Below, piece by piece: positions 1 through 7,468 of a DNA stretch of 64,000 nt. Position 1 is the stretch's first letter. Every line of letters begins with the position of its first letter. This stretch comes from Paramesorhizobium endophyticum (GTDB taxonomy: Bacteria; Pseudomonadota; Alphaproteobacteria; Rhizobiales; Rhizobiaceae). The stretch is taken from NCBI RefSeq assembly GCF_014640615.1, contig NZ_BMHH01000001.1, positions 62,001 through 126,000 of the forward strand. The letters are read 5' to 3'. Position numbers and translations under genes: made by a program. A model generated the notes under the pieces. It had not been told where the DNA came from. It saw only the letters and a list, made by a program, of their open reading frames with translations, and did no database searches.

Positions 1-32
1 GCACGGCAATTGCTTTCATGGAAGCTATCCAA

Positions 33-57
33 GCGGGCGCTTTAATCGGGCGCCCGC
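33..57. terminator. GC-rich hairpin, possible terminator of an upstream gene
   Basis: GCGGGCGC at 33-40 is followed after nine bases by its exact complement GCGCCCGC at 50-57. The stem is strong, but no clear T-run follows on either strand, so the terminator role is only a guess. It lies upstream of dctA and may mark the end of a gene outside the window. Confidence 0.35.
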
Positions 58-127
58 CTGTTAAATGGACCCTGAGAACAATCGGCGGAGGAGCTGTCGA
101 GGAGACCGGGGTTTGCACATTTCGACC

Positions 128-169
128 GCATGATCTTACCGAAAAATCTGCAATTTTTCGGGATCATGC
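128..169. repeat. RIME-type palindrome (family A) in the dctA leader
   Basis: GCATGATC at 128-135 and GATCATGC at 162-169 flank an inner CCGAAAA/TTTTCGG arm. The same palindrome recurs near 3871, 35751, 35805 and 58822. It matches the rhizobial intergenic palindromes called RIME. It ends four bases before the dctA Shine-Dalgarno AGGAGG at 173-178, so a folded hairpin would sit directly against the ribosome-binding site. Confidence 0.85.
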
Positions 170-182
170 TCTAGGAGGAACC

Positions 183-1505
183 ATGAGCCCCACGCATATC
201 GGCGCGGACACGCCCCGCGCGAAAACCCCTCTTTACCGTCATCTGTATGTGCAGGTGCTGGTGGCTATCGCCGCCGGCATCGCGCTCGGCCATTATTACC
301 CCGAGCTCGGCGAAAGCCTGAAGCCGCTGGGCGATGCGTTCATCAAGCTGGTCAAGATGATCATAGCGCCCGTCATCTTCCTCACCGTCGCCACCGGCAT
401 CGCCGGCATGTCGGACCTTGCCAAGGTCGGCCGCGTCGCGGGCAAGGCGATGATCTACTTCCTCACCTTCTCGACGCTGGCGCTGATCCTCGGTCTCATT
501 GTCGCCAACGTCGTCCATCCCGGCAGCGGCATGCATATCGACCCTGCCTCGCTCGACACCAAGGCGGTGGCGAATTACGCCGAAAAGGCGCATGAGCAGA
601 CGATCACCGGCTTCCTCACCAATATCATCCCGACCACCATTGTCAGCGCCTTCGCCTCGGGCGACATCCTGCAGGTGCTGTTCTTCTCGGTCCTGTTCGG
701 CATCGCGCTCGGGATGGTCGGCGAAAAGGGCGCGCCGGTGCTGAACTTCCTGCAGGCGCTTTCGCTGCCTATTTTCCGGTTGGTGGCGATCCTGATGAAG
801 GCGGCCCCCATCGGCGCGTTCGGCGCCATGGCCTTCACCATCGGCAAATATGGCATCGAATCCGTCGCAAACCTGGCGTTTCTGGTCGCGACCTTCTACC
901 TGACCTCGATCTTGTTCGTGCTCGTCGTGCTCGGCGCGGTGGCGCGGTATAACGGCTTCTCCATCCTGGCGCTGATCCGTTACATCAAGGAAGAACTGCT
1001 GCTGGTCCTTGGCACCAGCTCGTCCGAGGCGGCGCTGCCCTCGCTCATGGAGAAGATGGAAAAGGCGGGCTGCAAGAAATCCGTCGTCGGCCTCGTCGTC
1101 CCGACCGGCTATTCCTTCAACCTCGACGGCACCAATATCTATATGACGCTGGCGGCGCTGTTCATCGCGCAGGCGATGGATATCCACCTCTCCCTCGGCG
1201 ATCAGGTCCTGCTCCTGCTGGTGGCGATGCTGAGCTCGAAGGGCGCTGCCGGCATCACGGGCGCGGGCTTCATCACGCTCGCCGCCACGCTCTCGGTCGT
1301 CCCCGCCGTTCCGGTCGCGGGCATGGCGCTGATCCTCGGCATCGATCGCTTCATGTCGGAGTGCCGCGCGCTGACCAACCTCGTCGGCAATGCGGTTGCC
1401 ACCATCGTCGTGGCGCGCTGGGAAAAGGAACTCGACACCGAGAAGCTCGCCGCCGCCATGAGCGGACGCCCCATGCAGACGCAGGTGCTCCAGCCGGCGG
1501 AATAA
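183..1505 (+). CDS. dctA: C4-dicarboxylate:cation symporter DctA
   Basis: This inner-membrane secondary transporter of the DAACS family imports succinate, fumarate and malate for entry into the TCA cycle. The 440-residue protein has the family signature: a serine-rich SSSEAALP hairpin followed by [19 protein letters not shown], and later [10 protein letters not shown] and [12 protein letters not shown], as in E. coli DctA. The start at 183 is chosen because AGGAGGAACC precedes it directly. The upstream in-frame extension merely translates the RIME palindrome. It stands alone, with a terminator behind it. No DctB/DctD two-component genes are visible and no good sigma-54 site is seen upstream, so its regulation is unknown. 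Family assignment is confident; the exact substrate range is inferred. Confidence 0.95.
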   Translation: MSPTHIGADTPRAKTPLYRHLYVQVLVAIAAGIALGHYYPELGESLKPLGDAFIKLVKMIIAPVIFLTVATGIAGMSDLAKVGRVAGKAMIYFLTFSTLALILGLIVANVVHPGSGMHIDPASLDTKAVANYAEKAHEQTITGFLTNIIPTTIVSAFASGDILQVLFFSVLFGIALGMVGEKGAPVLNFLQALSLPIFRLVAILMKAAPIGAFGAMAFTIGKYGIESVANLAFLVATFYLTSILFVLVVLGAVARYNGFSILALIRYIKEELLLVLGTSSSEAALPSLMEKMEKAGCKKSVVGLVVPTGYSFNLDGTNIYMTLAALFIAQAMDIHLSLGDQVLLLLVAMLSSKGAAGITGAGFITLAATLSVVPAVPVAGMALILGIDRFMSECRALTNLVGNAVATIVVARWEKELDTEKLAAAMSGRPMQTQVLQPAE

Positions 1506-1524
1506 GCGCTATACATCATCATAT

Positions 1525-1557
1525 GCCGGGCGTGCCGTAAGATGCGCCCGGCTTTTT
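1525..1557 (+). terminator. Intrinsic terminator after dctA
   Basis: GCCGGGCG at 1525-1532 pairs with CGCCCGGC at 1545-1552 around a 12-base loop and is followed at once by TTTTT. It lies 20 bases past the dctA stop codon. Confidence 0.85.
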
Positions 1558-1609
1558 ATTTCAAAGATGCAAATATACAACAGAAAACATCTTGCCTGTG
1601 AATAATTCA

Positions 1610-1626
1610 TATACCAATATGGTATA
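1610..1626. promoter_or_regulatory. Inverted repeat upstream of the IalB-family gene, possible operator
   Basis: TATACC (1610-1615) and GGTATA (1621-1626) form a 6+5+6 inverted repeat in an AT-rich stretch 41 bases before the start codon. This is a plausible repressor site or core promoter overlap. The binding protein is not identifiable from sequence. Confidence 0.3.
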
Positions 1627-1666
1627 GGTTTAATTAAATAAGAATCAACCTTGATCGAGAAAAGAC

Positions 1667-2254
1667 ATGGCAATACTCGCCCGCTCTCCACGTGAAAAAA
1701 TCATGACTTTCGGACTGACCGTGCTGGCGCTCATGGCTGCGGCGGGGACCGCGCTGGTGCTGACCGGCACCAGGCCCGCGCCCGCGCAAGCCGAAGGGCC
1801 CGCTCCGACCGCGCTTTCCGAAACCTTCGGCGACTGGATGGTCAATTGTCAGGCCGCGCCCGATGGCAAGAAGCGCAATTGCCAGATGACACAGCAGCAG
1901 GTCGACAGCAAGACCGGGCAGATGGTGCTGATGATCGCGCTGGGTGCGCCCGATGCCAAGACCGGCATCGCCAACTCCACGCTGGTTCTGCCCTTCGGAC
2001 TGGATTTCTCCAGAGGCGTGCAGGTCAAGGTAGACGAGACGGACCTCGCCCGCGCCGGTATCAGCACCTGCCTGCCGCAGGGCTGCATCGCCCCGCTTTC
2101 GCTTGATGGCAAGGCGCTGGCCGCGCTGGCAAAAGGCAAGCAAGCTGTCATCGGCATGACCGCCTTCAACGGCGGCAAGGACGTGACCGGCAATATCTCG
2201 CTGAAGGGCTTCTCCGCCGCATCAAGCCGGCTGGCCGCGCTGGCGGCGTCGTAG
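1667..2254 (+). CDS. Invasion-associated locus B (IalB) family periplasmic protein
   Basis: The 195-residue protein has an N-terminal hydrophobic segment (about residues 13-33) ending near APAQA, which fits a signal peptide or anchor. The mature part carries the family hallmarks: LSETFGDWMVNCQ, a following cysteine in RNCQMTQQQ, the segment TLVLPFGLDFSRGV, and a paired-cysteine motif STCLPQGCIAPLSL. It ends in an ISLKGFSAA strand. IalB-like proteins are widespread in Hyphomicrobiales. Bartonella IalB is linked to erythrocyte entry, but most homologues have no known biochemical role. The start at 1667 has only a weak upstream GAGAAAAG. Met13 (1703) is an alternative start, so the exact N-terminus is uncertain. 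The gene is monocistronic. Confidence 0.85.
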   Translation: MAILARSPREKIMTFGLTVLALMAAAGTALVLTGTRPAPAQAEGPAPTALSETFGDWMVNCQAAPDGKKRNCQMTQQQVDSKTGQMVLMIALGAPDAKTGIANSTLVLPFGLDFSRGVQVKVDETDLARAGISTCLPQGCIAPLSLDGKALAALAKGKQAVIGMTAFNGGKDVTGNISLKGFSAASSRLAALAAS

Positions 2255-2255
2255 A

Positions 2256-2456
2256 GCGACTCATGTTTTGATCGAATCGCCAAGCGCCCTCGCCCTTCGA
2301 GGCTTCGTTCCGCTGCGCTTCACTACGCACCTCAGGATGAGGGCTACTACGGCGTTGCAACCCTTCACCCTCATGGTGAGGTGTGAGCGTAGCGAGCCTC
2401 GAACCACGGGGGTGAAGGGCGCACAGTTGGCTCCGTATAGATGTGAAATGCTCTAG
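2256..2456. repeat. Long palindromic repeat (family E), copy 1
   Basis: GCGCCCTCG...CTTCGAGG and ACCTCAGGATGAGGGCTAC are answered by CCTCATGGTGAGG...GCGTAGCGAGCCTCGAACCAC, giving a long imperfect hairpin. A related copy, including the flank CATG-TTTG-T-GAATC, lies at 63611-63910. This fills the gap between the IalB gene and cydX. No gene is seen in it. Confidence 0.75.
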
Positions 2457-2494
2457 GTGAATGGCTATTTTTCCATTCACCATTTACCACTTCC

Positions 2495-2602
2495 CTATTC
2501 GCTCTTCTTCGCCTGATCGTCCATCAGCTCGTACCACATGGCGTTGAGCACGGCGAAAGCCACCGCCAGGGGCAATCCGAGAAGCCAGGAAAAATACCAC
2601 AT
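2495..2602 (-). CDS. cydX: Cytochrome bd oxidase small subunit CydX
   Basis: This 35-residue gene is too short for most ORF callers. It begins MWYFSWLLG, has one transmembrane helix (about residues 4-22), then the diagnostic NAMWYEL motif and a charged tail ending KKSE. CydX is a single-span subunit that binds CydA near the haem b595/d site and stabilises the bd oxidase. AAGGAGACCAACT directly precedes the ATG at 2602. The gene follows cydB at a distance of 94 bases, as expected for cydABX operons. That gap holds a strong 24-bp hairpin, which may lower its expression relative to cydB. The motif and position make the call secure despite the size. Confidence 0.95.
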   Translation of the reverse strand: MWYFSWLLGLPLAVAFAVLNAMWYELMDDQAKKSE

Positions 2603-2631
2603 AGTTGGTCTCCTTGATAATCCAGTGAGAT

Positions 2632-2683
2632 AGTGATCAGTGAGTAGTGAGGTAGTTTTCTATCTCACTACTCACTACTCACT
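2632..2683. repeat. Hairpin built of AGTGAGTAGTG repeats between cydB and cydX
   Basis: The left arm 2632-2655 pairs with 2660-2683 at 21 of 24 positions around a TTTT loop. The arms are made of iterated AGTGAGTAGTGAG units, and a further ATCTCACTA copy overlaps the cydB stop codon. It may act as an mRNA processing or attenuation site between cydB and cydX. Confidence 0.7.
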
Positions 2684-2696
2684 ATTCCCTATCTCA

Positions 2697-3851
2697 CTAA
2701 TAAGAATGGCTCTTCTTGTCCGTCACAGCCGCCTCGTCCACCTTGCCCCAGAGCACGTGGTAGACCCAGCTGGTATAGGCGACGATCAGCGGCAGGAAGA
2801 TTGCGGTCACCACCAGCATGATGAACAGCGTCACATGACTGGAGGATGAATCCCATACCGTCAGGCTCGATCTTGGATCGATCGATGAGGGCAAGATGAA
2901 GGGGAACATCGAGACGCCCACCGACGAGATGATGCCGAAGATACCGAGCTTGCCGGTCAGGAGCGGCAGGATCTCCGCACGGCTGCGCAGCGCGAAGAAG
3001 GTCATGAGCGGGCCGAGCACGCCCAGCGCCGGGGCGATCATCAGCCAGCGATAGGCCGCATAGTTGGTGAACCATGCGCCATGCTCCGCCACCACGCTCT
3101 TCAACAGCGGGTCGGACGGCCCGCCGGGATTGATGGCGCTGGTGATGCGGTAGCCACCGATATGCTGCCAGAGGATAGCGCCCGCCGCGACATAGAGCAC
3201 GATGGTCAGCAGCGCGGCGATGCTGCCGAGCCGCCTTGCGCGGGCCGAGATCACGCCGCTCGTCTTCAGCGCCAGCCAGGCGCTGCCATGCATGGCGAGC
3301 ATCGTGACTGACAGAAGCCCGCAGAGCAGCGCGAACGGGTTGAGCAGGCCGAGAAGATTGCCCTCATAGATGATGCGCATTTCCTCGGTGAAACGGAACG
3401 GCACGCCCTGCAGCACATTGCCAACCGCGACGCCGAAGATGAGCGAGGGCACGAAGCCACCGATGAACAGGGCCCAGTCCCAGCCGGTGCGCCAGCCCAT
3501 GCTCTCGCGCTTGGAGCGGTACTTGAAGCCAACGGGCCGCAGGATCAGCGCGGCGAGGATCAGGAACATGGCGAGGTAGAAGCCCGAGAAGGACACCGCA
3601 TAAAGCGGCGGCCATGCGGCGAAGATGGCGCCGCCGCCAAGGATCAGCCAGACCTGATTGCCCTCCCAGACCGGCCCGACCGTGTTGATGACGACGCGGC
3701 GCTCGACATCGCTTTTCCCGACGAAGGGCAAGAGCATGCCGACGCCGAGGTCGAAGCCGTCCATGACCGCGAAGCCGATGAGGAGCACGCCCAGAAGCAC
3801 CCACCAGATGAGGCGCAGGGTTCCATAGTCGATGAGTTCACTTAATATCAT
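2697..3851 (-). CDS. cydB: Cytochrome bd ubiquinol oxidase subunit II
   Basis: CydB is the structural partner of CydA in the quinol:oxygen oxidoreductase of the inner membrane, which supports respiration at low oxygen. The 384-residue sequence shows the conserved start region (LIWWVLLGVLLIGFAVMDGFDLGVG), GPVWEGNQVWLI and the AAWPPLYAV segment, and about eight hydrophobic helices. Its length is normal for the family. It is separated from cydA by 64 bases containing a RIME palindrome, and it is followed by cydX. All are read as one minus-strand operon under the GbsR/MarR-like regulator at 9415-9999. Confidence 0.97.
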   Translation of the reverse strand: MILSELIDYGTLRLIWWVLLGVLLIGFAVMDGFDLGVGMLLPFVGKSDVERRVVINTVGPVWEGNQVWLILGGGAIFAAWPPLYAVSFSGFYLAMFLILAALILRPVGFKYRSKRESMGWRTGWDWALFIGGFVPSLIFGVAVGNVLQGVPFRFTEEMRIIYEGNLLGLLNPFALLCGLLSVTMLAMHGSAWLALKTSGVISARARRLGSIAALLTIVLYVAAGAILWQHIGGYRITSAINPGGPSDPLLKSVVAEHGAWFTNYAAYRWLMIAPALGVLGPLMTFFALRSRAEILPLLTGKLGIFGIISSVGVSMFPFILPSSIDPRSSLTVWDSSSSHVTLFIMLVVTAIFLPLIVAYTSWVYHVLWGKVDEAAVTDKKSHSY

Positions 3852-3870
3852 AATACTTTACTCCGCCGCA

Positions 3871-3913
3871 GCATGATCCCGAAAAGTTGCAGACTTTTCG
3901 GACAAGATCATGC
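3871..3913. repeat. RIME-type palindrome (family A) between cydA and cydB
   Basis: GCATGATC at 3871-3878 and GATCATGC at 3906-3913 bound the same GAAAAGT-TGC-ACTTTTC core as the other copies. It ends two bases from the cydA stop codon and fills the cydA-cydB gap, so it lies within the operon transcript. Confidence 0.85.
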
Positions 3914-3915
3914 GA

Positions 3916-5496
3916 CTAGGCCTTTACCGCGAGATGGGGAGAAACGAGGATCGCTTCGGTCTCATCGTCCGGTTCGGGCCCGTGCTTGATGGCCTTCACC
4001 ATCAGGCTCATCTCGATGATGAGAAGGACGGTATAGATGACGACGAAGCCCGCGATGGTGGCCAGCACGCTCGCCGCGCCAAGATCGGAGACAGCCACGG
4101 CCGTCGGCAACACGCCTTCGATGATCCAGGGCTGGCGGCCGAACTCCGCGACGAACCAGCCGCATTCGATGGCGATCCACGGCAGCGGGATGGCCCAGAG
4201 CGCGACGCGCAGCAGCCATGGGTGACGGTCGAGCGAACGGCGCGCCGAGAGGACGAAGAAGGTGCCCGTCAGCAGGATCAGGAACATGCCAATGCCGACC
4301 ATGATGCGGAACGCCCAGAACAGCGGGAAGACCTGCGGCACGGTGTCGTTAGCGGCCTTGGTGATATCGGCGGGAGTGGCGAGGCGCGGGTCATCGACAT
4401 AGCGCTTCAGCAGCAGCGCATAGCCGAGCCATTTGCCGTTGTTCTCGAACTGGTCGCGGATATCAGGCGAGACATTGGCCTTGTCGCCGCCCGCGGCGCG
4501 GATCTTCTGCAGCGCGTCATAGGCGGCGATGCCCTTGACGATATGCTCACGGGCCGCGGCCACCTGCTGGTTGATGCCGGGGATCTGCGTGTCGAGCGAG
4601 CGGGTGCCGATGAGGCCCATCACCCATGGGATATGCACGGCATAATGCGTCTCGCGTTTCTCCTGGTCGGGGAAGCCGAAGGCGGTGAAGGCGGCTGGCG
4701 CGGGCTCGGTGTTCCACATCGCCTCGATGGCCGCGAGCTTCATCTTCTGGTGCTCGGTCGAGAGATAGCCGCTCTCGTCGCCCAGCACGACTACCGAAAG
4801 CGAGGCGGCAAGGCCGAAGGAGGCGGCGACGGTCATAGAACGCTTGGCAAGCTCGCTATGCTTGCCCTTGAGGAGATACCAGGCCGAGACTCCCAGCACG
4901 AAGACCGACGCCGCGACATAGCCCGCCGAAACGGTATGGACGAACTTCGCCTGCGCCACCGGATTGGTCACCACGGCGAAGAAATCGGTGATCTCCATGC
5001 GCATGGTCTGCGGGTTGAAGGCTGCGCCGACCGGGTTCTGCATCCAGCCATTGGCGATCAGGATCCAGAGGGCTGAGAAATTCGACCCGGCGGCGACGCA
5101 ATAGGTGGCGACGAGGTGGCCGACCTTGGAGAGCCTGTCCCAGCCGAAGAAAAACAGGCCGACGAAGGTTGCCTCAAGGAAGAAGGCCATCAGCCCCTCG
5201 ATGGCGAGCGGCGCGCCGAAGATGTCGCCGACATAATGGCTGTAATAGCTCCAGTTCATACCGAACTGGAATTCCATGACGATGCCGGTCGCCACGCCCA
5301 TGACGAAATTGATGCCGAAGAGCGTGCCCCAGAACTTGGTCATCTGGCGCCAGACCTTGCGGCCCGTCATGACATAGACCGTCTCCATGATCGCCAGCAG
5401 CACCGAAAGGCCCAGCGTCAGCGGCACGAAGATGAAGTGATAGAGCGCTGTTATCGCGAATTGCAGCCGCGACAGCGTGACAATGTCGAATTCCAT
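3916..5496 (-). CDS. cydA: Cytochrome bd ubiquinol oxidase subunit I
   Basis: CydA carries the three haems and the quinol site of cytochrome bd. The 526-residue protein starts MEFDIVTLSRLQFAITALYHF, aligning with the E. coli start, and contains VAEFGRQPWI, the GRQPW signature of the family. The region between helices 6 and 7 is long (AYDALQKIRAAG...LGYALLLKRY), matching the long Q-loop (E. coli-like) subfamily, consistent with the presence of cydX. The ATG at 5496 is preferred over longer in-frame starts because of this alignment. It has no Shine-Dalgarno at normal distance: AAAGGAG lies 25 bases upstream with a hairpin in between (see 5497-5528). cydC lies 139 bases upstream. Confidence 0.97.
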   Translation of the reverse strand: MEFDIVTLSRLQFAITALYHFIFVPLTLGLSVLLAIMETVYVMTGRKVWRQMTKFWGTLFGINFVMGVATGIVMEFQFGMNWSYYSHYVGDIFGAPLAIEGLMAFFLEATFVGLFFFGWDRLSKVGHLVATYCVAAGSNFSALWILIANGWMQNPVGAAFNPQTMRMEITDFFAVVTNPVAQAKFVHTVSAGYVAASVFVLGVSAWYLLKGKHSELAKRSMTVAASFGLAASLSVVVLGDESGYLSTEHQKMKLAAIEAMWNTEPAPAAFTAFGFPDQEKRETHYAVHIPWVMGLIGTRSLDTQIPGINQQVAAAREHIVKGIAAYDALQKIRAAGGDKANVSPDIRDQFENNGKWLGYALLLKRYVDDPRLATPADITKAANDTVPQVFPLFWAFRIMVGIGMFLILLTGTFFVLSARRSLDRHPWLLRVALWAIPLPWIAIECGWFVAEFGRQPWIIEGVLPTAVAVSDLGAASVLATIAGFVVIYTVLLIIEMSLMVKAIKHGPEPDDETEAILVSPHLAVKA

Positions 5497-5528
5497 CGGG
5501 TTTTTCGCCGGCTGGCCGGCGCTCCTTT
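5497..5528 (-). promoter_or_regulatory. Hairpin-spaced ribosome-binding site of cydA
   Basis: Reading toward the ATG, AAAGGAG (5528-5522) is followed directly by CGCCGGCCAGCCGGCG (5521-5506), a perfect 6-bp stem with a CCAG loop. AAAAACCCG (9 bases) and ATG then follow. Linear spacing is 25 bases, too long for initiation. With the stem folded out the spacing is 9 bases. The sequence is observed; the role is inference. Confidence 0.5.
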
Positions 5529-5539
5529 CTTCTTTATCC

Positions 5540-5598
5540 GCAAGTCCGCTGGGAAAACAGTTCCTGTTTTTCCCGGGAAAACCGCCCTTGGGACTTGC
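5540..5598. repeat. 59-bp palindrome in the cydC-cydA gap
   Basis: GCAAGTCC (5540-5547) pairs with GGACTTGC (5591-5598), with an inner GGGAAAACAG / CTGTTTTTCCC pair. It sits upstream of the cydA ribosome-binding hairpin within the operon. It could be an mRNA processing site or a separate repeat family. No promoter is evident. Confidence 0.6.
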
Positions 5599-5635
5599 TT
5601 GTCCGCCATGCACCCGGCATCGCGGAAATTGCGGT

Positions 5636-7465
5636 TCAATCCTCCCGCAAACTGGAAATCATGGCCCCGAAAGCCGGATCGGCCTTATCGGCGATGGCGA
5701 CGATCCGTCCCTCCTCCACGAGGGCGATGCGGTCGGCGCATTCCGCCTCGCGCCGCTTGTGCGTGGCGATGAGCAGAGTCCTGCCCCGTGCCTTTGCCGC
5801 GAGACGGGTGAGCACATCCTTCGCCGTCGCAGCGTCCAGCCCCTCGGTCGGCTCGTCGAGGAGCCAGAGCGGCGTATCGCGCAGGAACAGCCGGGCAAGC
5901 GCCAGACGGCGCGACTGTCCGCCGGAGAGGCCCATTCCGCCCTCCCCCAACCGGTTGTCGAGGCCATGGGGCAGCGCCCTGATGGTTTCGGCAAGCCCGG
6001 CATCATCGAGCGCCGCCCATAGCGCGGCGTCATCGGCGGCGGGGTTGGCGAGCAGGAGGTTCTCCCGCACACTGTCCTGGAAAAGCTCGGTGCGCTGGGT
6101 AACGAGAGTCGCCGGCAGCGCGGCCACCGTGCCTGACAGAGGCGCGATCTCGCCTGACAGTATGGCCAGCAGCGTGGACTTTCCTGCGCCGCTCGCGCCG
6201 ACCAGAGCGAGCTTTTCACCCTGTAGGATGTCGAGAGAGACGCCTTGGAGCACCGGTTTCTCCGCGCCGTGATGGTAGGCGGTGACGGAGATGAGGCGGG
6301 CGGCGGGCGCTTCGGATTGCCCCTCACCCTTACCCTCTCCCCGTAAGGACGGGGAGAGGGGGGCATCCGCGTTGCCGCTTTTGCCTGCACCCTCAGCGCT
6401 GCAAGATGAGGCGGCGACATCAAGGCCCCCCTCTCCCCGCATGCGGGCAGAGGGTAAGGGTGAGAGGCAAGCGGAAGAGTGTTCCGTTTCCGTCAGTCGT
6501 GGCCCCAGCCTCTGCGCGGCGAGCGCGGTGCGGCCGAGTTCCATCGCGCCGCGTCGCAGGGCGGCGAAGGGCTCCATCGCACCGAGCGCGACGAGCAGGC
6601 CGAGTGCGGCGACCGGCGCGCCGATGGTTCCCTTGTCGGCAAGCACGGCCATGGCGACGAGCGTGCCTGAAAGCAGCAGCGCGCCCGCGAGGCCGAAGCC
6701 GAAGGAAACCCGCGTGTCGATCCGGTTGAGACTGTCATCGGCTTCGCTGAGACGGCGGTCGGCATAGGCGATGGCTTCCGCCTTGGCGGCGAGACGTCCG
6801 GCCATGACGAGTTCGGTCTGCCCGGCGACGAGATCGATGGCGCGGGCGCGCAGGGCTTCCACCGCCTTGGCGCGGCGGCGCATCGGCTTTTGGGCTGAAA
6901 TCGCGGCTATTACTGGAAGGCCGAGCCCTACGAGGAGCAGCAGCGCGGCGATGGCGACACCTGCTAGCGCCGACATGAAGAAGAACGCGATGCCCGCGGC
7001 CAGCGCCGTGGCAAGTGCGGCTCCGGCAGGCACCAATACCCGCAGGTAGAGCGAATCCAGTGCGTCGATATCGGCGGTCAAGCGAAAGAGAAGCCGCGCG
7101 GGGCGCATCAGGAGGTCATGCGCGGCGCCGGGGGCGGCCCAGGCGCGGAAGAGCCTTTCCCGTAGAGCAGCGAGCACCGCGAGCGTAGCGTCATGGGTGA
7201 CGAGCCGCTCGCCATAACGCGCGCCGGTGCGGGCGAGCGCGAGGAAGCGAATGCCGGCGGCGGGCGCGAAGACATCGAAGGCGAAGGCGGTAGCGGCGGA
7301 CATTCCGGCAATCGCCGTGGCGGTGATGAACCAGCCGGAAAGCCCCAATAGCGCGATACCGGCCAAAACCGTGCTTGCAGCGAGGACCATGCCTGATAGC
7401 ATCATGCCGCGCCGCTCGCATGAGAAAAGGGAGAGAACCGGGCGAAGATGGCGGATGGTGTTCAT
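5636..7465 (-). CDS. cydC: Thiol reductant ABC exporter subunit CydC
   Basis: With CydD this forms the heterodimeric ABC exporter needed for cytochrome bd maturation; the E. coli pair exports cysteine/glutathione to the periplasm. The N-terminal half holds about six membrane helices (GIALLGLSGWFITATAIAG onward). The C-terminal half is an ATPase with Walker A GASGAGKST, signature LSGGQSRRLALARL and Walker B LWLLDEPTEG. At 609 residues it is roughly 50 longer than usual. The excess is a palindromic element encoding residues 333-383, placed exactly between the membrane and ATPase domains. It starts three bases after the cydD stop, with its Shine-Dalgarno GGAAGGAGG inside the cydD end. Confidence 0.94.
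   Translation of the reverse strand: MNTIRHLRPVLSLFSCERRGMMLSGMVLAASTVLAGIALLGLSGWFITATAIAGMSAATAFAFDVFAPAAGIRFLALARTGARYGERLVTHDATLAVLAALRERLFRAWAAPGAAHDLLMRPARLLFRLTADIDALDSLYLRVLVPAGAALATALAAGIAFFFMSALAGVAIAALLLLVGLGLPVIAAISAQKPMRRRAKAVEALRARAIDLVAGQTELVMAGRLAAKAEAIAYADRRLSEADDSLNRIDTRVSFGFGLAGALLLSGTLVAMAVLADKGTIGAPVAALGLLVALGAMEPFAALRRGAMELGRTALAAQRLGPRLTETEHSSACLSPLPSARMRGEGGLDVAASSCSAEGAGKSGNADAPLSPSLRGEGKGEGQSEAPAARLISVTAYHHGAEKPVLQGVSLDILQGEKLALVGASGAGKSTLLAILSGEIAPLSGTVAALPATLVTQRTELFQDSVRENLLLANPAADDAALWAALDDAGLAETIRALPHGLDNRLGEGGMGLSGGQSRRLALARLFLRDTPLWLLDEPTEGLDAATAKDVLTRLAAKARGRTLLIATHKRREAECADRIALVEEGRIVAIADKADPAFGAMISSLRED
6318..6469. repeat. Family B palindromic element inside cydC
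   Basis: The outer arms TGCCCCTCACCCTTACCCTC (from 6318) and its complement ending 6469 enclose two smaller CTCCCC/GGGGAG hairpins. On the minus strand it is read in frame as about 50 residues starting CLSPLPSARMRGEGG and ending RGEGKGEGQ. Related copies are at 8133, 43750 and 59501. Confidence 0.9.
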
Positions 7466-7468
7466 GGC

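Noticed and set aside
100-122. Sigma-54 promoter upstream of dctA
   Set aside because: The GGGGTTTGCA stretch has a TTGCA half, but the GG element is not at the required spacing.
5497-5613. Longer cydA reading starting at 5613
   Set aside because: The added residues translate the 59-bp palindrome and the RBS hairpin. The family N-terminus starts at the ATG at 5496.
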